The notes under the pieces: generated by a model
Seen by the model: the letters and a program-made list of their open reading frames with translations, nothing else
The model's database searches: none
Told to the model about the DNA's origin: nothing
Part shown: one piece after another, positions 27,154 to 34,691 of the stretch
How the letters are laid out: each line of letters begins with the position of its first letter
Position numbering within the stretch: position 1 is the first letter of the stretch
Assembly: GCF_002257705.1 (NCBI RefSeq)
Contig: NZ_LSLK01000074.1
Coordinates: 186,001-250,000 of the forward strand
Direction: 5' to 3'
From: Sporomusa silvacetica DSM 10669
Lineage (GTDB): Bacteria > Bacillota > Negativicutes > Sporomusales > Sporomusaceae
DNA: 64,000 bases
Made by a program: the position numbers and the translations under genes

Positions 27154-27819
27154 CTATCCTTTTGCTCTCTTTTCAGCCATCAGCACTCTGGCTACTTCAA
27201 TGGCTGCCGAAGCACTTTCGGCGTATCCATCTGCACCTATACGCTTTACCCATTCAGAAGATACAGGTGCACCACCAAATATAATCTTAAATTGCTGGCG
27301 AATACCCTCTTCCTGTAAGCATTTAATAAGTTCTCTTTGTGCAGGCATGGTGGTTGTCATCAAGGCAGCACCCACGATAATATCTACCTGAAGTTCTTGC
27401 GCTTTAGTAACAACTGCCGCTACTGGCACATCTCTACCTAAATCAAATACTTCGAAGCCACTTGCCGACAACATCGTTTTTACTATATTTTTGCCAATAT
27501 CATGAATATCTCCCTGCACGGTATGAATGAGCACTTTTCCCTGAGAAGACTGGGTCCTGGCCTCCGGCGGCATAGATTCTGTCAAAATAGCAACACCTGT
27601 TTCAAAAGCTTCGGCTGCTACCAGAAGATGTGGAACAAACACTTCCCCTTCATCAAAAAGATCACTTACCGTCTTCATGCCGACCGCCAATCCCTCATTG
27701 ATTGCAACAATAGGATCAATGCCACCCGCGACTGCTTCCTTAGCTGCCTTTTCAGCTAAAGAAGTTTCCATTTCTTCAACCGCTCTTCTGAGTTTTTCTA
27801 AAATTTTGCGTCGGCTCAT
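27154..27819 (-). CDS. Second MtmC-like corrinoid protein
   Basis: This 221-residue protein has the same two-domain layout as MtmC, with about 70% visible identity to its neighbour: the helical cap MSRRKILEKLRRAVEEMET, the cobalamin motif GDIHDIGKN, GAALMTTTMP and GGAPVSSEW. It lies immediately upstream of mtmC1, so the operon has two closely related corrinoid proteins in tandem. Possible roles are a carrier for a different methylamine (di- or trimethylamine) whose methyltransferase is encoded elsewhere, or an alternative partner of MtmB. The ribosome site is GGAGGCGTATAT. Confidence 0.9.
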   Translation of the reverse strand: MSRRKILEKLRRAVEEMETSLAEKAAKEAVAGGIDPIVAINEGLAVGMKTVSDLFDEGEVFVPHLLVAAEAFETGVAILTESMPPEARTQSSQGKVLIHTVQGDIHDIGKNIVKTMLSASGFEVFDLGRDVPVAAVVTKAQELQVDIIVGAALMTTTMPAQRELIKCLQEEGIRQQFKIIFGGAPVSSEWVKRIGADGYAESASAAIEVARVLMAEKRAKG

Positions 27820-27853
27820 ATATACGCCTCCGTCGGGTTAATCTCTCAATGTT

Positions 27854-29524
27854 TTAAAAGCCAAGACAAGCTACAAAGACTTTATCGAAATCATCACGAT
27901 TAGCAAGCTCAACCACTTCAATGTCGCCTACTAATTCTTCCATTTCCTTACGATAGGCAACATTTAGCAAGAATGCCCGCCCACCCGACTTTGATGTATT
28001 ACCGATAAAATCGATTTTACCCTCAAATACACTTGGCAATAGACCAATATTAATCAGACTCTTTGCTCTAAGGTGATACCCAAAGGACCCGGCAATCAGC
28101 ACCTTATCCACTTGTTCTGCTTTAACCTCGTTACTCTTTAGCAAAAACTCTATTCCTGACCGGACAGCACCTTTTGCCAATTGCACTTGGCGGACATCTT
28201 TTTGCGTAAGAAATACACCATCGGCAACTTCGAAAACCGGCTTACCATCCTGCTTTACCAGCCTTTGCTTTAATTCTGGTTTTAAATCAGCCGTTTCCGG
28301 TGAAACAAACTTGCCATTTTTTCCGATTACGTGATTAGCTACAAGTTCGCCGATAATATCTAAAAGCCCGCTGCCACAGATGCCAATAGCCTTGGCCTCA
28401 CCAATCGTCTTAACAACAACACCGCCATCTTCCTCAATGTCAAAGATTTCGATCGCACCTTTTGCAGCTCGCATACCATGCGTAATGTTCATACCTTCAA
28501 AGGCAGGACCTGCTGCTGTTGATGCGGATGAAAGTTTTCCGTCAGTACCTATAACCATTTCCCCATTGGTGCCAATGTCCACAAAGAGAGTGACACCCTT
28601 CCGGTCTTGTAGCCTTGACGCCAATACACCCGATGTAATATCCGGACCTACATAAGAGGAAATAATCGGCGGAAGATAAACCAAACCGAAGCTGCTAATA
28701 TTGAGATTATGCTCAAAGGCACTGATATGGCTGCCTCCCCGTATCTGTGGATCATACGGATATTTACCTAACGAATAGGGGTTAACATTAGCCGCCAAAT
28801 GAATCATACAGGTATTGCCACTGAAAATGACTTCATATATATTTTCTTGGTTGATGCCTGCTTCCTTGGCAATCTCCAAAATCATCCGGTTAATTTCTTT
28901 AATAATGTCACTGTACATAGTCTTTAAGCCCTGTTCATCAGAAGCAAATTTTATCCTTGATAGCACATCCTGCGCTTGCAAGCTTTGCGGATTCAGCGCC
29001 GAAACAGATGCAAGTTCATCACCTGTACCAATTTCTACAAGTGACGCGACTACGGTAGTCGTGCCTATATCCACTACTACACCAAAATTCAATGCTGCTG
29101 TGTCACCTGACTCTTCTCCTATAACCTTGCCGCCAGCATACACGATTGTCTTGGCACTGCCATCATACTCTTTTTTTATAAAGCTATCGATTTTAATATC
29201 AAAGCTTTCACCATGATCTAGAATTTTCAATGTTTTATTTTGGTTTTTGGAAATAACCTCTACATCAATGTCTCCCATAACCTTTGCCTGACAAGCCAAC
29301 GCAAAGCCTTCTGCTATCTCATCTTTGGAAAGATGATGTTCGCCATCTTGAATCAAACAATCAAGTTGCTCGGGATTAACCCTTACTTTACACTTGCCAC
29401 ACGTACCAACAGCATTACAAGGCGACTCGATCATTACGTCAACTGTGCGTGCCGCCTCCAGGATTGTAGTACCAGTTTCTACTTCTGCAGTTACGCCTTT
29501 TCCAATAAAATTGATCCTAACCAT
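27854..29524 (-). CDS. Corrinoid activation protein (RACo/RamQ-like, 2Fe-2S ferredoxin plus ASKHA ATPase)
   Basis: The 556-residue protein reductively reactivates corrinoid proteins trapped as Co(II) using ATP. The N-terminal ferredoxin domain has the cysteine pattern CNAVGTCGKC and a fourth Cys in LACQAK (residues 36-77). A linker is followed by the DUF4445 ASKHA domain with GVVVDIGTTTVVASL (about 145), TLFVDIGTNGEMV (about 305) and AGSFGYHLR. Bacterial enzymes of this class serve O-demethylase and methylamine/betaine systems and differ from archaeal RamA, which has 4Fe-4S clusters. It starts two bases after the upstream methyltransferase gene, so it is firmly in the operon. Confidence 0.92.
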   Translation of the reverse strand: MVRINFIGKGVTAEVETGTTILEAARTVDVMIESPCNAVGTCGKCKVRVNPEQLDCLIQDGEHHLSKDEIAEGFALACQAKVMGDIDVEVISKNQNKTLKILDHGESFDIKIDSFIKKEYDGSAKTIVYAGGKVIGEESGDTAALNFGVVVDIGTTTVVASLVEIGTGDELASVSALNPQSLQAQDVLSRIKFASDEQGLKTMYSDIIKEINRMILEIAKEAGINQENIYEVIFSGNTCMIHLAANVNPYSLGKYPYDPQIRGGSHISAFEHNLNISSFGLVYLPPIISSYVGPDITSGVLASRLQDRKGVTLFVDIGTNGEMVIGTDGKLSSASTAAGPAFEGMNITHGMRAAKGAIEIFDIEEDGGVVVKTIGEAKAIGICGSGLLDIIGELVANHVIGKNGKFVSPETADLKPELKQRLVKQDGKPVFEVADGVFLTQKDVRQVQLAKGAVRSGIEFLLKSNEVKAEQVDKVLIAGSFGYHLRAKSLINIGLLPSVFEGKIDFIGNTSKSGGRAFLLNVAYRKEMEELVGDIEVVELANRDDFDKVFVACLGF

Positions 29525-29526
29525 AA

Positions 29527-30549
29527 TTAGTTCCCCTTTACCGTCTGTGTCATAGAAACAATGTTTTTAAGCGGGGTAGCAGTACCAAGACCGCAGGCTG
29601 GCGCAATAATATTTATTCCATCATTGATAAGCCTTTCTGCATGCCGGACAACTGTCTTTTCTTCCCCCAGCTCCAACAAAAATGTGCTCAAATTTCCCAT
29701 GGTAGTCAGTCCTGGATACTCTTCTTTAAGTGTTTTTAAATTAACCATCGCATCAGTACTGATGGCATCTGACTTGATTTCAGCCACATGAGCCTTAACA
29801 GCATTTACATTGCCGCAGATGTGCACAATAACATGTGTGTTCATGGCGTGAATGGCCTCAACCACTTTGTTAATATTCCTTACAGCAAAATCATTAAATA
29901 TTTTAGGACCCAAAATCTCTCCGGTAGCGGTAGGATCTGCTATCGATATAAGCGTAGCACCATTATCAATCATTAATCTTGCCAGCTCAATCAAATGATT
30001 GCTCACATAGTCGACGACCTTATGAGCGTTAGCCGGATCTTTCCTTAGCTCTCTTAAAAATCGCATCGGATCAACAAGTGACGCCGCCGTGCTGATCGGG
30101 CCGGTCAGATTACCAATTACAGGAACATCCGGATACTTTTGTGCTAATGCATAGGTTGCCTGGATGATCGTATTGACACGTGCATTTTTTCCCATAGCAC
30201 TGATGTCTTTAAACTCCACCGTAGAAACCGATGGAAAGACTTCTTTTTCAATTTTCGGTTCACATTTAAGCGAGCCATAGTTAATTTCACTGCCCAACAC
30301 TTCCGCTTCCACTGTCATGCAAAATGGTATGCCGAAATTTTCGAAGCCAGTGTTTTCATGCACATCATGAGCTAATTCCGCCATCAATGTTGCATCATGA
30401 TGACCTGCTGGCAACGTATGACCAGTCTTATTCATAACGTCCACTATTGCTGAATTCATCATGCCACCAGGACAAATAACAGGTGGTCGTTCTACTTCTT
30501 GTTTATTTAAAACTCTTAGCAGCCGCTCTTTCGGGCTAAATGCATCCAC
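29527..30549 (-). CDS. UroD-family methyltransferase (MtbA/MtaA-like), methylcorrinoid acceptor side
   Basis: The 340-residue protein belongs to the uroporphyrinogen decarboxylase superfamily branch that contains MtaA, MtbA and CmuA. Zinc-binding residues are visible as HICG (about 242-245) and PACGLGT near the C-terminus (about 320). GIPFCMTVEAEVLG and PTATGEILGP are characteristic of this branch. In methanogens these enzymes move methyl groups from corrinoid proteins to coenzyme M; bacteria lack coenzyme M in this role, so the acceptor here is likely tetrahydrofolate or another thiol or folate carrier, which is inference. The start is GTG with GAGGGG ahead. Confidence 0.85.
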   Translation of the reverse strand: MDAFSPKERLLRVLNKQEVERPPVICPGGMMNSAIVDVMNKTGHTLPAGHHDATLMAELAHDVHENTGFENFGIPFCMTVEAEVLGSEINYGSLKCEPKIEKEVFPSVSTVEFKDISAMGKNARVNTIIQATYALAQKYPDVPVIGNLTGPISTAASLVDPMRFLRELRKDPANAHKVVDYVSNHLIELARLMIDNGATLISIADPTATGEILGPKIFNDFAVRNINKVVEAIHAMNTHVIVHICGNVNAVKAHVAEIKSDAISTDAMVNLKTLKEEYPGLTTMGNLSTFLLELGEEKTVVRHAERLINDGINIIAPACGLGTATPLKNIVSMTQTVKGN

Positions 30550-30588
30550 AAGAACCCCTCTTCTCTTTATAAGTTTTAACTATACAGC

Positions 30589-31242
30589 TTACCCTACGCT
30601 TAATAAATCTTTCGATAATTTTACAGCTTGTGCAGCATTGCTAGCATAGCCGTCTGCGCCAATTTTGTCGGCAAAGCTTTGAGAAATTGGGGCACCACCT
30701 ACGATTACCTTAAATTGGTCTCTTATATTTTCACTCTTTAAGATCTTGATTACTTCTCCCATGCCATCCATAGTCGTTGTCATCAGCGTGCCAATTGCAA
30801 TCATCGCGGCCGCTTCCTCTTTGGCCTTATCAACAAAGGCCTGTGGCGTTACATCTCGTCCCAAGTCAATGAGTTCAAAACCAGATGTTTCAAGCATAAG
30901 TTTGACTAGATTTTTGCCAATATCATGGGTATCTCCCTCGACAACACCAATAACCACCTTTAATTTTTCCGCTTGTTCTTCAACCTTAAGATGTGGCTTC
31001 AGTACGTCTAGTCCGGCATTCATAGCATCAGAACACATAAGTAGCTCTGGGACGAAATATTCTTCCTCCTCAAAAAGCTTACCCGCTCTATACATCCCAT
31101 GGGCAAGCCCCTGATCAATTGCCTCAAAAGCATCTACGCCATTTTCAATAACTTCCTTTGACAAGGTAACTGCGAGTTCTTCCTCCATCTCTAACACAGC
31201 ATCCGATAATTTTGCAAAAAGCTCTTCCTTATTTACCGACAT
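30589..31242 (-). CDS. Corrinoid methyltransferase protein, more divergent
   Basis: The 217-residue protein has the helical cap and a B12-binding domain with GDTHDIGKN (His about 108), GTLMTTTMDGM and VGGAPISQSFADKIGADGY. It diverges clearly from the two MtmC-type proteins downstream (roughly 45% by eye). It lies between two UroD-type methyltransferase genes, so it is probably the carrier for one of them. The methyl donor could be a different substrate from monomethylamine. GGGGGATATATATC precedes the ATG. Confidence 0.9.
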   Translation of the reverse strand: MSVNKEELFAKLSDAVLEMEEELAVTLSKEVIENGVDAFEAIDQGLAHGMYRAGKLFEEEEYFVPELLMCSDAMNAGLDVLKPHLKVEEQAEKLKVVIGVVEGDTHDIGKNLVKLMLETSGFELIDLGRDVTPQAFVDKAKEEAAAMIAIGTLMTTTMDGMGEVIKILKSENIRDQFKVIVGGAPISQSFADKIGADGYASNAAQAVKLSKDLLSVG

Positions 31243-31280
31243 GATATATATCCCCCTTGTTTTCCTTATATTTTTTAAAA

Positions 31281-32312
31281 TTACATCTTGTAGTTATGTG
31301 CAGTATCAACCATAGCTTTCAGGTTTTCAAGTGGTACACCAGGTGGTAGATCGCATCCTGGCATCATCAGATAACCGCCGTCAAGACCAGCTTTCTCTAT
31401 ACACTCTCGGCAAGCAACGGCAACGCCGGCAGGTGTTTCGTCTTGCATAATGGCAACAGGGTCCATCTGCCCGGTAAATGCTATTTTTCCATGTAAAACT
31501 TCTCTTGCTTTAGCTAAATCCACTTTGTAATCAAGGGAAACCACATTAACCCCTATTTCCGGGATCAAATCCAAAAATTTAGTAATATCACCACAAATAT
31601 GGATCATTGTCCCTCTGACTTTATCAGCAATTCTGCCTCTTATTTTTGTGGCCGCCGGCATAGCAAACTCCATAAATTGTTTGCGGGCAATCATATCACC
31701 CGAAGCCGTGGGTTCAGCCATTGAAACAAATTCGGCACCGGCATTTACGAATAGTTCCCAGTAACGATAACAAAGTTCTGATGTAAACTCTAGCATGGCA
31801 TGCACTGCTGGTTTGTCTTTTATCATAATACGCATTAGATTTTCAGTTCCTAATATCAGCCCAGCCAGCGTCAACGGTCCCCATTGGCTATTGCCGATCA
31901 TCGTCCTGTCACCGATATTCTTTACTAAAATTTTAGTTGTTTCCAGCATGGCCTGGATACCCGCATCATCCTTCAATTTATCCACATTGAGCTTATCAAC
32001 ATCAGCTGCTTTTGCAATCAAAGGTTCTGCTATGTCCGAGGCTGCACCAACTTTGTGGAAATTAGCTTTGCCGCCAATGGCTCGTATAGCCAGGTTATTA
32101 CAGCCAGCTGCCGCCCACACAATGTCTGATCTTACTTCTTCATTCGTCGCGGCAATAATTTCTGCAGCCGCTTGTGGTGCTAGCTTAAACGAATCTCCGA
32201 GCGACATTCCCTTTCTGTTGAAAACCCATACACCCCCTGATAAGATGGTGACTGGAACTCTTGGCGTTTTTTCCAGTTTAATGGCCTTAATAAATATTTC
32301 TTTAGAATTCAC
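31281..32312 (-). CDS. UroD-family methyltransferase, first gene of the methylamine operon
   Basis: The 343-residue protein is of the MtaA/CmuA-like UroD superfamily: VSMAEPTASGDMIARK, the zinc ligands HICGD (about 237) and MPGCDLPPGVP near the C-terminus. It differs substantially from the other UroD-type protein in the operon, with an N-terminal SGGVWVFNRKGMSL stretch. It could either demethylate a substrate on to the adjacent corrinoid protein or act on the acceptor side. GTG 32312 is the start, with GGGAGGCGATTGCG directly before it. Its promoter and leader are shared in design with mtmC2 and amtB. Confidence 0.84.
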   Translation of the reverse strand: MNSKEIFIKAIKLEKTPRVPVTILSGGVWVFNRKGMSLGDSFKLAPQAAAEIIAATNEEVRSDIVWAAAGCNNLAIRAIGGKANFHKVGAASDIAEPLIAKAADVDKLNVDKLKDDAGIQAMLETTKILVKNIGDRTMIGNSQWGPLTLAGLILGTENLMRIMIKDKPAVHAMLEFTSELCYRYWELFVNAGAEFVSMAEPTASGDMIARKQFMEFAMPAATKIRGRIADKVRGTMIHICGDITKFLDLIPEIGVNVVSLDYKVDLAKAREVLHGKIAFTGQMDPVAIMQDETPAGVAVACRECIEKAGLDGGYLMMPGCDLPPGVPLENLKAMVDTAHNYKM

Positions 32313-32352
32313 CGCAATCGCCTCCCAATTAGTTTTTGTTATTCATTGGCGT

Positions 32353-32413
32353 AAAAAAATAAAAGGCATTTATTGAAGCTCTATTTTTATAATAGAACCC
32401 AATAAGCGCCTTT
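32353..32413 (-). terminator. Leader terminator of the methylamine operon
   Basis: On the minus strand a long hairpin (GGC...TTATTG...TTCTATT and AATAGA...CAATAA...GCC) is followed by TTTTATTTTTTT, 40 bases before the first start codon. Its 5' arm shares bases with the ATAAGC-AAAGGC-GCTTAT hairpin, so the two structures are mutually exclusive. Confidence 0.85.
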
Positions 32414-32535
32414 GCTTATCCAAGCTTTAATAATTAATCCAATAATTTTTTACCGTTATCACCGCCAAGAAATTTACCATTTCCTCAATGTAATGCCTCT
32501 TTAAATAACGGTAACTATTTATTTGTAACTTTATG
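32402..32535 (-). promoter_or_regulatory. ANTAR-type antiterminator leader of the methylamine operon
   Basis: The transcript would begin near 32535. It contains TTACCGTTAT (32505-32514), whose exact complement ATAACGGTAA recurs at about 32449-32460 to close a long stem-loop. The short hairpin ATAAGC-AAAGGC-GCTTAT at 32402-32419 comes next. The hexaloop has A at position 1 and G at position 4, the consensus known for RNA targets of ANTAR-domain antiterminators. The hairpin overlaps the terminator's upstream arm. No ANTAR protein gene lies in this window. The class assignment is inference from structure. Confidence 0.7.
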
Positions 32536-32541
32536 ATTCGT

Positions 32542-32570
32542 ATTATAGCACCTTCATTTTATAAATGCAA
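32542..32570 (-). promoter_or_regulatory. Promoter of the seven-gene methylamine operon
   Basis: On the minus strand TTGCAT (32570-32565), a 17-bp spacer ending GGTGC, and TATAAT (32547-32542). With TG before the -10 box it is an extended -10 promoter. The whole core is nearly the same as those of mtmC2 and amtB. Confidence 0.85.
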
Positions 32571-32754
32571 TACCTTTTATAATTATTTATTTTTCGTGAA
32601 TTTACAAGGCTTTTCCTCATTTTATCACCAATCCTATCAATTAATTTATTACCTTTAATTAATTATATTAAATTTAATTCATCAATCATACCGTCAATAA
32701 ATATAACGGTATCTATTTAATTGAATATCATTTTCGGCATTCTAAAATAGGCAA

Positions 32755-32796
32755 TAAAAAATCAATGTCGACAGTCCCGCTGTTTAACATTGATTC
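32755..32796 (-). terminator. Second terminator-like hairpin downstream of the HTH gene
   Basis: AATCAATGT and ACATTGATT form a 9-bp stem followed on the minus strand by TTTTTTATT. It is embedded in a larger imperfect inverted repeat (ATAGGC...GCCTAT), possibly the remains of a small mobile element. Confidence 0.65.
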
Positions 32797-32849
32797 TACT
32801 GCCTATAGGCTATTTTTTCGTTTTTAAAATATCCATTCCATAACTATCA

Positions 32850-32887
32850 ATAAAAAAGATGCGCTTATTTAAATAATAAACGCATCC
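32850..32887 (-). terminator. Terminator after the orphan HTH gene / pyl operon
   Basis: GATGCG...CGCATC with an AT-rich inner stem and TTTTTTATT on the minus strand, immediately after the stop codon of the HTH gene. Confidence 0.85.
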
Positions 32888-33379
32888 CTACTCACGCTGT
32901 ATTTTTGAAGGTTTAATATACAAACTATGCTTACTTGGTGGCATAACTATGGTCTTTCGGTCAGCAGACTTTAATATCTGACGAACAGTTTCAATAGAAA
33001 TTGAACGTCCTATCTTTTCTTTGACAAGCTCGGTTAAATAAGACAATGTCCAATTTCGGGGTTCCTCCGGTTGACTGCAAGAAATTCGAATTATTTCCAG
33101 TCGTTCTTCTTCCGTAAAGGTATCCGGTGCCCCACTTCTTTCCAAATCAAGAATTCCATCAAGTCGCTTTTCCGCAAACCTATTCCGCCATTTACGGCAC
33201 GTTTTTTCAGAAACATCCAATATTTTTGCAATTTCCGTACACTCTTTGCCTTCTGCCGCCAGCAGAATAATCTTCGAACGAATATAAAGCCGTTTTTCAA
33301 CTTTATGGCCTTTACTATTTTTTTCTAATTCTGTTCTTTCCGCCTCGGTTAGTTCAATTTTGACCGCTATCCTAGCCAT
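32888..33379 (-). CDS. Orphan IS630-type helix-turn-helix protein (transposase N-terminal half)
   Basis: The 163-residue protein matches the DNA-binding half of IS630/Tc1 family transposases. It has a CTEIAKILDVSEKTCRKWRNRF helix-turn-helix near residues 55-76, the linker GAPDTFTEEERLEII and a winged-helix stretch SIETVRQILKSA. The catalytic DDE domain, normally 150-200 further residues, is missing and no second frame for it follows; a strong terminator comes instead. It may be a decayed insertion sequence or a fragment retained as a regulator. It is 94 bases downstream of pylSn, on the same strand. Confidence 0.8.
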   Translation of the reverse strand: MARIAVKIELTEAERTELEKNSKGHKVEKRLYIRSKIILLAAEGKECTEIAKILDVSEKTCRKWRNRFAEKRLDGILDLERSGAPDTFTEEERLEIIRISCSQPEEPRNWTLSYLTELVKEKIGRSISIETVRQILKSADRKTIVMPPSKHSLYIKPSKIQRE

Positions 33380-33473
33380 ACTATCAACCTTTCATTAGCT
33401 TGCCCTAAAAAGAGCATATGCCAGCCAACCATCAGTAGTATAGTTTATGAATTTTTACTTGTCAAGCCTATTG

Positions 33474-33836
33474 CTACAAATTGGCCCCCCATTTCTGAGT
33501 CATCATTGTACTGGTATACTTCTCAATTTTCCAGGCCGGTATTTTACATGTTTTGCAGGCACAAACACACCACTTGTTGCGCAACCATCTGGCAGCACGG
33601 CTGGTCCGGGAATTCCATACGACAAAGGTTTCGTCGCAATGAGTAGTAATTTCGGCAATATTACCAGTAATCTTGATTGTCTTGATACCATGCAGAGTCC
33701 CTGAGCGGGAAGGCCATAACTTTAGCTTCTCTACCAGCTTAAAAAAATCTACATTTTTTCTATAGTATTTTTTCTTTTTATTAGTCTCATTTAGCGGAGA
33801 TTCCGCAGGTAAAGTAAACCCTTTATTTACAGCCAT
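33474..33836 (-). CDS. pylSn: Pyrrolysyl-tRNA synthetase N-terminal tRNA-binding protein PylSn
   Basis: The 120-residue protein corresponds to the separate N-terminal domain of bacterial split PylRS. After a 40-residue basic head come LWPSRSGTLHGIKTIK, VVWNSRTSRAARWLRNKW and the cysteines CVCACKTC, which align with the TGTLHKIK, NNSRSCRTAR and CKRC elements of archaeal PylRS. It binds the T-loop and variable loop of tRNA-Pyl and lowers the Km of the catalytic subunit. ATG 33836 is preferred to GTG 33845 because AGAGGGTG lies 6 bases before it. The stop is TAG, followed one codon later by a second TAG and then TGA. Confidence 0.93.
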   Translation of the reverse strand: MAVNKGFTLPAESPLNETNKKKKYYRKNVDFFKLVEKLKLWPSRSGTLHGIKTIKITGNIAEITTHCDETFVVWNSRTSRAARWLRNKWCVCACKTCKIPAWKIEKYTSTMMTQKWGANL

Positions 33837-33856
33837 ATTAGTCACCCTCTATACTT

Positions 33857-34672
33857 TTAGTCATCAATAACTGTAAACAACATGGTAGCCACACCAATTT
33901 CCAGGACATCATGAATTAATTTGCCTGAGAGTTTTTCCACACATTCTGAATATAAGCCCAAGGGTATACCCGGCGCGGCTACCATGCTATCTACCGTAAT
34001 ATATTTGCCAGCAATTACGTCAACAGCAGGAGTTGCCTCTACCACCAAGTTGCATTCGGCCAAAGCGACAGACAGGTTGGAAACGACTGTCACACCATCA
34101 ATGGTTTGTCTCAATTTCTCCGATTTTTCTAAATCAATATCATAAACTGAAACCTGCGCCCCCTGCTGTGTTAAAAATGCGGCAGCGCCTGTTCCTACCG
34201 GCCCGGCCCCGATTAGCAGTACTTTTTTCCCTAATAAGCCGCCAGCCATCAATGCCAAGGCTGCTGCATAGCCACGTCCTGTTGCCTCGCCATTATCAGC
34301 CACTTTACCACCCGCAAGATGAATAGCCACAAATTGGTCATCATCTGCAAGGAAAACTACTTGAGCGCCTCGCCGCACGGCTTCTGCTAGTCCCCCTACA
34401 TCACTTTGGGTCGCAACGAAAGAACGAAAGCCCAAAAACTCGACAATCTGTTGTACTGTTTGCGCGAAGCCGCCAATCACGCCTTGCCCGCAGGAAACAG
34501 GAATAACTCCTATTGGAACATTGCGCTTCCCAGCAAATTCTTCCGGTTTTTTCCCCAAAGAATACGCTGCAATTTCCGCCAAACTTTTTCCCAAAATATG
34601 GCGTAGATTTTCATTATATTCATATAGTTTTTCACTAACAGTATCGATATCATCTTCACGAAGTCTCGTCAT
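33857..34672 (-). CDS. pylD: Pyrrolysine synthase PylD (dehydrogenase)
   Basis: The 271-residue protein performs the last step of pyrrolysine synthesis, oxidising and cyclising 3-methylornithyl-lysine. Residues 1-60 form the helical N-terminal domain (MTRLREDDIDTVSEKLYEYN). A Rossmann NAD-binding motif VLLIGAGPVGTGAAAFL lies near residue 150 and the acidic VYDID strand end near 180. The length agrees with characterised PylD. It sits between pylC and pylSn with gaps of 19 and 20 bases in the conserved bacterial order pylSc-B-C-D-Sn. GGGATGAGGCT precedes the ATG. Confidence 0.95.
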   Translation of the reverse strand: MTRLREDDIDTVSEKLYEYNENLRHILGKSLAEIAAYSLGKKPEEFAGKRNVPIGVIPVSCGQGVIGGFAQTVQQIVEFLGFRSFVATQSDVGGLAEAVRRGAQVVFLADDDQFVAIHLAGGKVADNGEATGRGYAAALALMAGGLLGKKVLLIGAGPVGTGAAAFLTQQGAQVSVYDIDLEKSEKLRQTIDGVTVVSNLSVALAECNLVVEATPAVDVIAGKYITVDSMVAAPGIPLGLYSECVEKLSGKLIHDVLEIGVATMLFTVIDD

Positions 34673-34691
34673 AGCCTCATCCCTTACACAG

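Noticed and set aside
32888..33379. A complete IS630 insertion sequence
   Set aside because: No DDE-domain frame follows, and no clear terminal inverted repeats with TA target duplication bracket the gene.
32313..33473. Cobalamin riboswitch upstream of the corrinoid genes
   Set aside because: I looked for the B12-box and its conserved core in the leaders at 32.4, 33.4 and 43.3 kb and did not see one.
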